A stretch of DNA of 6,478 nt from Clostridiales bacterium (lineage in GTDB: Bacteria > Bacillota > Clostridia > Lachnospirales > Lachnospiraceae), in NCBI GenBank assembly GCA_020859965.1, contig JAJBVF010000132.1, positions 1 to 6,478 of the forward strand, in the 5' to 3' direction. This document shows positions 1-5,134 of this stretch, piece after piece; the first letter of the stretch is position 1; the number at the start of each line of letters is the position of its first letter. Below the pieces are notes generated by a model. That model was not told where the DNA came from, searched no databases, and worked only from the letters and a program-made list of their open reading frames with translations. The position numbers and the translations under genes are program-made.

Positions 1-686
1 GTCCCGTCCACACGGGCCGCTTTATAATAATCCTCATTAACGGACGCCAATGCACCGGTCAGGATCAGAATCTTGAACGGCATCACTACCCAGATCGTAT
101 AAATGCAAAGCACGAGCATTTTCGCCCAGTACGGTCCGTCAATAAAATCCACGGAACTCCCTCCGAAGAAATTGATCAGCAGATTGATCAGTCCATCGCT
201 GTAAGCGGTCTTTTTAAACAGGATCATAAAAACCAGACCGACCGCCAGTGTATTCGTCACGTACGGCAGGAAATAAATCGTCTGCAGCAGATTGCGGAAT
301 CTTGTGATCGAGTGAAGCGCAACCGAAATCAGAAGTGCCAGCCCGGTAGAAAGCGGCACGGTAATGATCACAAGGATAAATGTATTCTTCACGGCCTGCA
401 GAAAATACGTATCATGCAATACATAAGAATAATTGTATATCCCGACGCCAAAATAAGTCTGAGAGGTAAAATTGTACCCCTCTTCAAAAGAATAGATAAA
501 CACATCGATCAGTGGGTAGACCAGGAACACCCCCAGAAAGAGGATTGCCGGAAGCAGGTACAGCCAGCCCTTGTATTTACCCGGATGAATCCGATGCCCG
601 CCGGAAGCATGACCTTCTTTTCGCCGCAGAGATGAAGCATTCCCAGAGCCGGATAACAGTGTATGGTTTTCATTGACCTGATTCAT
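1..686 (-). CDS. ABC sugar transporter permease, UgpA/MalF type (partial, C-terminus missing)
   Basis: Inner-membrane subunit of a CUT1-type carbohydrate importer. It forms half of the translocation channel and docks on the ATPase. I translated 228 codons from the ATG at 684-686; the frame is open to the window edge, so the C-terminal part (roughly 70-90 residues by family length) lies outside. The N-terminal 35 residues are polar and basic. Hydrophobic segments follow at about 41-65, 100-125, 133-157 and 190-212. The last visible residues, YKAARVDG (221-228), are the beginning of the EAA loop that contacts the ATPase. The start is supported by GGAGG 7 nt upstream and by a 4-nt ATGA overlap with the ATPase stop, which implies translational coupling. 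It differs clearly from the two permeases of the neighbouring operon, so it belongs to a second importer whose partner permease and binding protein probably lie past the left edge. The family call is firm; the substrate is unknown. Confidence 0.93.
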   Translation of the reverse strand, partial: MNQVNENHTLLSGSGNASSLRRKEGHASGGHRIHPGKYKGWLYLLPAILFLGVFLVYPLIDVFIYSFEEGYNFTSQTYFGVGIYNYSYVLHDTYFLQAVKNTFILVIITVPLSTGLALLISVALHSITRFRNLLQTIYFLPYVTNTLAVGLVFMILFKKTAYSDGLINLLINFFGGSSVDFIDGPYWAKMLVLCIYTIWVVMPFKILILTGALASVNEDYYKAARVDG

Positions 687-1771
687 AGCCTCTCCTCCGT
701 CTCTTTCCGGAACAGAAATACTTTATCCGGGCGCAGGGAAAAACGAATCGTCGGCTGCGATACATCTACTCTGTTCTCCGTGCCGATGATCGAGCGAACT
801 CTCGGATTCACCGAAGCCGCATTGCGCGAAAGCACACTGATATCGCGCCCCATCACTTCCACACCATCCAGTTCGCAGCAAAACGGGCCATCTTCCCGCA
901 GCACAAAGCCTTCCGGCCGAATGCCCACCCAGACCTCCTGATCGGAAACGGAAGAAACATCCAGCACCGCATCCTTTCCTATATAAAGATGTCCGTCCTG
1001 AACACGCCCCTCAAACACATTGATTGGCGGCGTCCCGAGAAACTTCGCGACAAAAAGATTCGCCGGGCTGTCATAGACCTCCTGCGGCTTTCCGGTCTGC
1101 TGTACGACACCTTCTTTCATAACCACGATCTCATCCGAAATGCTCATCGCCTCATCCTGGTCATGGGTAACAAAAACAGTCGTAATACCGGTCTCCCGCT
1201 GAATCCGCCGGATCTCATCCCGTGTCTGCAGCCGCAGCCGTGCATCCAGATTCGAGAGCGGCTCGTCCAGCAGCAAAACCCGCGGCCGTTTCACCAGTGC
1301 GCGGGCAATCGCCACCCGCTGCTGCTGTCCGCCGGAAAGCTCTGAAGGTCTGCGTTCCATCAGACCATCAATCTGCACCAGCCTTGCCACCTCATCCGCC
1401 ATCTCATTCATCTGCGCTTTCGTCAGGCGCTCCCTGCCTTTTCGGTTCTCCAGTGGGAAAGTGATATTCTTTCTCACCGTCAGATGCGGATACAGCGCGT
1501 AGTTCTGAAAAACAAGTCCAATTCCCCGATGCTCCGGCGGAAGCTCTGTCACATCATCCTCCCCGAAGAAAATCCTTCCGCTCGTCGGCTTTAAAAGGCC
1601 GCTGATCAGATTCAGCGTCGTGCTTTTCCCACAGCCGGAAGGTCCGAGCAGACCGATCAGCTTCCCATCCGGAATCTCAAACGTAAAATCATCGACAGCG
1701 ACAACATCCGCCTTCTTCTTTTTGTCCCGGTTCGGAAATTTCTTTGTCAGATTCTGCAATACAATCTCCAT
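683..1771 (-). CDS. ABC transporter ATP-binding protein, MalK/UgpC/MsmK-like
   Basis: Cytoplasmic ATPase that drives a CUT1 sugar importer, 362 residues. Seen in the sequence: Walker A GPSGCGKST (43-51), Q-loop Gln89, signature LSGGQQQ (145-151), Walker B VLLLDEP (165-171), D-loop SNLDA (173-177) and switch His203. A C-terminal TOBE/OB-fold regulatory region spans about 250-358 with the IRPEGF motif (284-289). All catalytic elements are intact. A short lysine-rich insert (RDKKKK, 15-20) sits before the first core strand. The ATG at 1769-1771 was chosen because AGGGAGG lies 5 nt upstream; the frame stays open 24 nt further to a TTG, but that TTG has no comparable site. The gene follows a terminator and its own promoter and overlaps the next permease by ATGA. 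In Gram-positive bacteria one MsmK-like ATPase often serves several importers, so it may also power the adjacent operon, which lacks an ATPase; that is inference. Confidence 0.96.
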   Translation of the reverse strand: MEIVLQNLTKKFPNRDKKKKADVVAVDDFTFEIPDGKLIGLLGPSGCGKSTTLNLISGLLKPTSGRIFFGEDDVTELPPEHRGIGLVFQNYALYPHLTVRKNITFPLENRKGRERLTKAQMNEMADEVARLVQIDGLMERRPSELSGGQQQRVAIARALVKRPRVLLLDEPLSNLDARLRLQTRDEIRRIQRETGITTVFVTHDQDEAMSISDEIVVMKEGVVQQTGKPQEVYDSPANLFVAKFLGTPPINVFEGRVQDGHLYIGKDAVLDVSSVSDQEVWVGIRPEGFVLREDGPFCCELDGVEVMGRDISVLSRNAASVNPRVRSIIGTENRVDVSQPTIRFSLRPDKVFLFRKETEERL

Positions 1772-1776
1772 CTTAT

Positions 1777-1783
1777 CCTCCCT
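1777..1783 (-). promoter_or_regulatory. Ribosome binding site that fixes the ATPase start
   Basis: AGGGAGG on the minus strand lies 5 nt before the ATG at 1769-1771. It decides between this ATG and the in-frame TTG 24 nt further upstream (1793-1795), which has no comparable Shine-Dalgarno sequence. Confidence 0.85.
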
Positions 1784-1810
1784 GATTCCCGACAAATTTG
1801 CTGCGTCAGG

Positions 1811-1882
1811 TCAAATACCTGTGCAAACGGTGCATACAGGGCACCCGGTTTCATACAATCCGGTGCTCCGGAAATTCCGCAC
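1811..1882 (-). CDS. Possible 23-codon leader peptide (uORF) ahead of the ABC ATPase
   Basis: A GTG-initiated frame of 23 codons ending in TGA sits in the leader of transcription unit 2. It is preceded by GAGGAG (1891-1896) with an 8-nt spacer, a good ribosome binding site for this genome. The C-terminal half reads GCPVCTVCTGI and so contains a CxxCxxC arrangement (Cys14, 17, 20). The frame ends 39 nt before the ATPase ATG. It overlaps all four GGTGC/GCACC pairing segments of the leader, so ribosomes translating it would affect which hairpin forms. No homologue is recognised. A chance ORF is quite possible, because the repeated GGTGC/GCACC segments themselves create some of these codons. Its existence rests only on the ribosome binding site, the position and the length. 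Confidence 0.3.
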   Translation of the reverse strand: MRNFRSTGLYETGCPVCTVCTGI

Positions 1883-1883
1883 C
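1829..1883 (-). promoter_or_regulatory. Leader RNA with four alternating GGTGC/GCACC segments
   Basis: Read on the minus strand, GGTGC occurs at 1879-1883, GCACC at 1862-1866, GGTGC at 1841-1845 and GCACC at 1829-1833. Neighbouring segments can pair as 1:2, 2:3 or 3:4. The 2:3 pairing is the longest: GCACCGG with CCGGGTGC, 7 bp with one bulged G and an 11-nt loop. The pairings compete with each other, a layout resembling attenuation leaders. No U-run follows the 3:4 hairpin, so transcription termination is not supported; an effect on translation or RNA stability, or a protein-binding DNA dyad, remain possible. Confidence 0.4.
1840..1853 (-). promoter_or_regulatory. Weak CcpA cre-like sequence
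   Basis: The minus strand reads TGAAACCGGGTGCC. Against the cre consensus TGWAANCGNTWNCW it keeps TGAAA, the central CG and the late C, and fails at two defined positions. It lies about 50-60 nt downstream of the predicted transcription start, where a roadblock type of catabolite repression would be possible for a sugar transporter. It coincides with the 2:3 hairpin, which could equally explain the sequence. Low certainty. Confidence 0.2.
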
Positions 1884-1908
1884 TGCGCTTCTCCTCAAAA
1901 TTGAAAAC

Positions 1909-1917
1909 AGTATAGCA
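1909..1917 (-). promoter_or_regulatory. Extended -10 promoter for the ATPase-permease unit
   Basis: On the minus strand TGCTATACT matches an extended -10 element (TGnTATAAT) with one mismatch in the hexamer. At 17-bp spacing the -35 position (1932-1937) is only a T-tract, the same one that forms the tail of the upstream terminator, so the promoter would rely on the TG extension. Transcription would begin near 1902, giving a leader of about 130 nt before the ATPase ATG. This is the best sigma-70-type candidate in the gap between the terminator and the gene. Confidence 0.6.
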
Positions 1918-1930
1918 CATATTTTTACAT

Positions 1931-1964
1931 AAAAAAAGTGCATAAATACGGAATACTCATGCAC
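1931..1964 (-). terminator. Rho-independent terminator after the GH172 gene
   Basis: On the minus strand GTGCAT (1959-1964) pairs with ATGCAC (1938-1943). The stem can extend inward through A-U, U-A and G-U pairs to about 12 bp with a UCC loop, and seven T residues follow directly (1931-1937). It lies 45 nt after the GH172 stop codon and closes transcription unit 1. In the plus direction the hairpin is followed only by CTCTTTT, so activity on that strand would be weak, and no plus-strand gene is present to need it. Confidence 0.85.
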
Positions 1965-2009
1965 CTCTTTTAAAAAGAAAGATCGTTTTATATTGTTTTT
2001 TTCGTCTTT

Positions 2010-3116
2010 TCAGCGCGGCCATCGTTCCCGCCGCTCCATCAGTGTTTCAAACGGATGATGCGGCTCTGTCTGATACCAGTATGCCACAGATGCCACGTCA
2101 TCCTGTCGCTCAAATAAGCCGCCGTAGGATACGCCGATCTGCTGAATGGTCACGCGAAGATCCTCGGCAAATAAAATCGGATCCGGAATGTGCCACCGGT
2201 AAAAGCTCCTCTGCGGCATCTGGTCATCATTGTGATAATCATTGTGAATTTCCGTATCCGACCGGGAGTAATACGGATATCCCATAAACGGTGTGCAGTA
2301 TGTATTTTCCACCGTTTTTCCGTTTATCTGTGTGGCAAAGCTCCACGCACCGCCGAAATAATCCTCCGTGCCGGTTCCGCAGATTGTCGGATATTCCCCG
2401 TCTCCGTCGAGAAAGAATTTCACCTCTCCTTCCCCGTACCAGTACCGTTCCAGTGTTGTCAGCGCCAGATAGGTCCCGATATACTGACCTCTTCCCCGCA
2501 CTCCGTCGAGAATCACATAGTCCTTTCCTTTTTCCGTCAGCCGCTGCCGCCGCCACTGTGCGTGAAAATATCCGGTATTTTCCGGCAGATCCTGCAGAAC
2601 ATAATCAATCTGGTAGAAAAAAGACTCCACATCCTCATCACACTGATTCTCAAGCGTGATTCTGGCACTTTTCCCAAACGGCATCGGAAAGTACATGTTA
2701 AAACCGCGTGTCGGATTCACTACGACCGGCATCGAATTGACCGGATAGGATGTCCCGAAGCCGCAGCAGAAAAAATCTCCCAGCGGACTCTCCACAGATG
2801 GCGTATCCTCGCCGTCCCAGTACATTCGCAGAACCAGATCCCGCAGAATATAGCGATTCCTGTCGCTTACGCGATTCGTCACCGTCATCCAGATATGCCG
2901 GATCTCACCGGCTCCCTCAATCTCCGCCAGAGTAACCGTTTCTCCTGCTTTTACTTTCGGAATACACGGAGAACCCTTCCGCGAGGGTCCGAGCGTGCTC
3001 GCCGCCATTCCCCCTTTTCCTTTTTCACCAGTCCGGTTCTCCCAGTTGATGCTTCTGCTCCTGCCGCTTTTTAAATACGGAAGAGCCGAAAGCGTGTTCT
3101 GAAAATAATTCTCCAT
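2010..3116 (-). CDS. DUF2961 / GH172 family glycoside hydrolase, cytoplasmic
   Basis: A 368-residue enzyme of the DUF2961 family, now glycoside hydrolase family 172. Characterised members act on alpha-D-fructofuranosides (difructose dianhydride I synthase/hydrolase) or release alpha-D-arabinofuranose. Seen in the sequence: an N-terminal SRSINWENRTGEKGKGG segment (21-36), the IRHIWMTV strand (72-79), the conserved GTGTEDYFGGAW block (247-258) with Glu251 as a candidate catalytic carboxylate, and YRWHIPDPILF (306-316). Glu270 is another candidate acid, but I cannot assign the catalytic pair without an alignment. Length fits a complete single-domain enzyme. There is no signal peptide or transmembrane segment, so it should act in the cytoplasm on imported substrate. 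AAGGA lies 8 nt before the ATG at 3114-3116, and only 11 nt separate it from the preceding permease. It is the last gene of the transporter operon, just before the terminator. Family call is firm; linkage and sugar are inferred from the family. Confidence 0.92.
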   Translation of the reverse strand: MENYFQNTLSALPYLKSGRSRSINWENRTGEKGKGGMAASTLGPSRKGSPCIPKVKAGETVTLAEIEGAGEIRHIWMTVTNRVSDRNRYILRDLVLRMYWDGEDTPSVESPLGDFFCCGFGTSYPVNSMPVVVNPTRGFNMYFPMPFGKSARITLENQCDEDVESFFYQIDYVLQDLPENTGYFHAQWRRQRLTEKGKDYVILDGVRGRGQYIGTYLALTTLERYWYGEGEVKFFLDGDGEYPTICGTGTEDYFGGAWSFATQINGKTVENTYCTPFMGYPYYSRSDTEIHNDYHNDDQMPQRSFYRWHIPDPILFAEDLRVTIQQIGVSYGGLFERQDDVASVAYWYQTEPHHPFETLMERRERWPR

Positions 3117-3127
3117 AATCTCTGTCC

Positions 3128-3955
3128 TTATCCTTTTGTCGCTCCCAGCGTCATGCCCGCAGTGACATATTTATTCAGCGCAAAATAGATAATCATCGGA
3201 GGAAGAATGCTGATCGCAATCGCGGCAAAGGTCATCCCCCAGTTCACATTTCCAAAAGCGCCCACATAATCCCGCAGACCAAGTGCAATCGTCTTTGCCT
3301 CATTATCACTGATAAATGTATTCGCAAAGATAAAATCATTCCAGATCAAAATACAGTACATGGAAGCAACCGTTATAACCGTATTCCTCGCAAGCGGAAA
3401 AACAATCTTAAAAAAGATTCCGTATGCGCTGCACCCGTCCATGACCGCCGCTTCAATCAGCTCGTTTGGCACAAAGCTGTAAAAGCTGACAAACATCATA
3501 ACCGAAAGCGGCAGCGCGAATCCGACCTGCGGCAAAATAACCGTAATCGATGTGTTCAGCAGCTTCATATCACTGTAAAAGCAAAACAGAGGGATCAAAG
3601 TGATCTGAACCGGAACCATGATACCAAAAGTAAAGAGCGCGTACAACGGTTTTGTAATGCGAAAACAGAACTTGGTCAGCGCGTATGCCGCCGTAGAGGA
3701 AAGCAGAACAATCAGAATGACAGAGACGCCTGTCACCTTTACACTGTTCCACATATAATGGAAGATCGACCCGTCCTGAAAAATACTGATATAATTTTCC
3801 AGGGTCGGATTCTGCGGCAGAGCAAACGGCGCCGCAGACAGCTCCGTAGTCGGTTTGATACTGGCCATAAACAGCCAGGCCACCGGATAAATCTGGATAA
3901 ACAGGAAGAACAGCACAAGCGCCCAGAACAAAATATGCAGCACATTTCGTTTCAT
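3128..3955 (-). CDS. ABC sugar transporter permease, MalG/UgpE/AraQ type
   Basis: Second channel subunit of the CUT1 importer, 275 residues and apparently full length. Six hydrophobic segments are visible at about 6-30, 72-96, 103-127, 136-160, 191-210 and 241-261. The EAA loop EAAVMDGCSAYGIFFKIVFP (168-187) carries the conserved EAA, DG and terminal Pro and contacts the ATPase. The C-terminus AGMTLGATKG is typical of MalG-type proteins. The ATG at 3953-3955 overlaps the stop of the upstream permease (ATGA, 3952-3955) and is preceded by AAGGAGG, so the two subunits are probably made by coupled translation in equal amounts. The GH172 gene follows after 11 nt. The substrate cannot be read from the sequence; context suggests a furanoside. 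Confidence 0.95.
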   Translation of the reverse strand: MKRNVLHILFWALVLFFLFIQIYPVAWLFMASIKPTTELSAAPFALPQNPTLENYISIFQDGSIFHYMWNSVKVTGVSVILIVLLSSTAAYALTKFCFRITKPLYALFTFGIMVPVQITLIPLFCFYSDMKLLNTSITVILPQVGFALPLSVMMFVSFYSFVPNELIEAAVMDGCSAYGIFFKIVFPLARNTVITVASMYCILIWNDFIFANTFISDNEAKTIALGLRDYVGAFGNVNWGMTFAAIAISILPPMIIYFALNKYVTAGMTLGATKG

Positions 3956-4896
3956 ACCCGTCCCCTCCTTCTCTCCGACACGGTTTTCTTCCGGATTCTG
4001 CGCAGCCTTCGCTCCTCGCGCATTTCCTTTCCATTAAAGATCCACCTTAAAACTCCGACTACCAGTATGCTTTCTACGATAATAAATACCGCAATCGCGC
4101 TTCCGTACCCGTATTGATTGCTTCCAAACGCTTTTTTATACATATAGGTGGACATCAGTTCGCTGACATTGCCCGGCCCGCCGTTGGTCAACATATATGG
4201 AATGTCGAACCCGCGCAGAGCCCCTGTGAGCACCATTGTCAGAGTCAGCAGCAATACTTCGCGGATCATCGGCAGCTTCACACGGGTCAGAAGCTGAAAG
4301 CCATTCGCCCCATCCATTTTTGCCGCTTCACAGATTTCCGGATCCAGAGAAATCAGCGCCGCATAGAAAATGACCATGTACATTCCGGTGTATCTCCAGC
4401 CCTCCGGAATCGAAACGGCCGCAAGCACCGTATCTACATTCGTCAGCCAGGAAGTCGCGAATTTCCCAAGACCGACTGCTTTCAGAATCTGATTGAAAAT
4501 ACCCTCCGGCTGGGTCGCATACATATTGCGAAACATCTGCGTTACCGCAACGGTAGTGATAATACAGGGGATATAATATAAGGTCTTAATCAGGGTTGCT
4601 CCCCGTGTTAAATAAGTCAGAAGCACCGCAAACAGCAGTCCGATCAGAATCTGCATTCCGACAACAATGGCAAGATAAACGAGATTATTCAGAAAAGCCG
4701 TATAAAAGATTTTGTCCTGAAACAGCTTCACATAGTTATCAAAGCCAACAAACTGTTTTTCTCCAATCCCGCCCCATTTCACAAAGCTGAGGCGAATGGA
4801 CTCGATAATCGGATAAAAAACAGAAAAAGCATAAAACAGAAGAGCCGGCAGCAGAAATGCCAGAAACGCTTTTTTGTCCCTTAATACCCCTTTCAT
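3952..4896 (-). CDS. ABC sugar transporter permease, UgpA/MalF/LacF type
   Basis: First channel subunit of the CUT1 importer, 314 residues. Hydrophobic segments lie at about 10-30, 68-96, 104-122, 155-183, 212-230 and 264-286. The EAA loop EAAKMDGANGFQLLTRVKLP (190-209) is intact, and a MLTNGGPGNVSE stretch (235-246) is typical of this subfamily. The C-terminal tail from about 290 is strongly basic (many Arg and Lys), as expected for a cytoplasmic end. The ATG at 4894-4896 has GGAGGAAGGAT directly upstream. The stop overlaps the next permease start by ATGA. A structured 238-nt gap separates it from the binding-protein gene upstream, which may lower its expression relative to that protein. Confidence 0.95.
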   Translation of the reverse strand: MKGVLRDKKAFLAFLLPALLFYAFSVFYPIIESIRLSFVKWGGIGEKQFVGFDNYVKLFQDKIFYTAFLNNLVYLAIVVGMQILIGLLFAVLLTYLTRGATLIKTLYYIPCIITTVAVTQMFRNMYATQPEGIFNQILKAVGLGKFATSWLTNVDTVLAAVSIPEGWRYTGMYMVIFYAALISLDPEICEAAKMDGANGFQLLTRVKLPMIREVLLLTLTMVLTGALRGFDIPYMLTNGGPGNVSELMSTYMYKKAFGSNQYGYGSAIAVFIIVESILVVGVLRWIFNGKEMREERRLRRIRKKTVSERRRGRV

Positions 4897-4952
4897 ATCC
4901 TTCCTCCAATCCGGTCTGGTATCTTACTCTGTTTTCTTTTATATTTCGTGGT

Positions 4953-4967
4953 GCCCGCGAAGCGGGC
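4953..4967 (-). repeat. Short GC-rich hairpin before the permease gene
   Basis: The minus strand reads GCCCGCTTCGCGGGC: a perfect 6-bp all-GC stem with a TTC triloop. The next bases are ACCACGAAAT, with no U-run, so it is not an intrinsic terminator. It lies 56 nt upstream of the permease ATG, in the same gap as two other stem-loops, and is best read as an intercistronic RNA structure. Confidence 0.7.
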
Positions 4968-5012
4968 ATGAAGATTTTACATCTTGTCTTTCTGTCTGCA
5001 TTCTCATCTGCA

Positions 5013-5050
5013 GCTTTGCACCGGCACAGAATACGGTCCCGGTGCAAAGC
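5013..5050 (-). repeat. Perfect 12-bp inverted repeat in the SBP-permease gap
   Basis: GCTTTGCACCGG (5013-5024) and CCGGTGCAAAGC (5039-5050) are perfect reverse complements separated by 14 nt. In RNA this gives a very stable stem-loop on either strand. No U-run follows in either direction, so a terminator is unlikely. Between a binding-protein gene and its permease such structures commonly protect the upstream mRNA from 3' exonucleases and so raise binding-protein yield; that role is inferred here. A DNA operator is the alternative. Confidence 0.8.
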
Positions 5051-5057
5051 CGTTATC

Positions 5058-5120
5058 GGTGAGAGGTATAGAGGTATCTTTCCCAGGCCGCATTCTATTA
5101 TGTCTCATACCTCCATCACC
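5058..5120 (-). repeat. Imperfect inverted repeat just after the binding-protein gene
   Basis: On the plus strand GGTGAGAGGTAT (5058-5069) pairs with ATACCTC-CA-TCACC (5107-5120), making 12 bp with one 2-nt bulge and a 37-nt loop. A second GAGGTAT copy in the loop (5071-5077) could replace the first inner arm. It starts 14 nt beyond the binding-protein stop codon and has no U-run after it. With the two hairpins at 5013-5050 and 4953-4967 it fills most of the gap. Confidence 0.6.
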
Positions 5121-5134
5121 CATCTGCAGGCAAA

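Noticed and set aside
1772..1856. ATG at 1854-1856 (minus strand, starting KPGALYAPF) as an upstream gene start
   Set aside because: There is no ribosome binding site before it, and the frame runs into the ATPase gene out of frame.
2190..3074. Plus-strand open frame of 294 codons antisense to the GH172 gene
   Set aside because: The opposite strand encodes a complete, recognisable GH172 protein. The antisense frame has arginine/proline-rich composition without domains, and no ribosome binding site or operon context supports it.
4930..4975. Internal promoter for the permease genes (TATAAA near 4937-4942 on the minus strand)
   Set aside because: At 16-18 bp upstream there is only the GC-rich hairpin and nothing like TTGACA. 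An A/T-rich hexamer alone is not enough.
4739..5047. Minus-strand frame of 102 codons crossing the gap and the start of the permease gene
   Set aside because: It overlaps the permease gene out of frame and runs through the perfect inverted repeat. Its translation shows no recognisable domain, and the permease ATG has its own strong ribosome binding site.
5013..5050. Intrinsic terminator between the binding-protein and permease genes
   Set aside because: The stem is strong, but neither strand has a U-run after it, so only a stability or regulatory role is supported.
5005..5109. 34-codon minus-strand frame in the SBP-permease gap
   Set aside because: A GGAGGT sequence abuts its ATG with essentially no spacer, and the next in-frame ATG is too far from it. 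The frame runs through the hairpins, so a chance ORF is the simpler reading.
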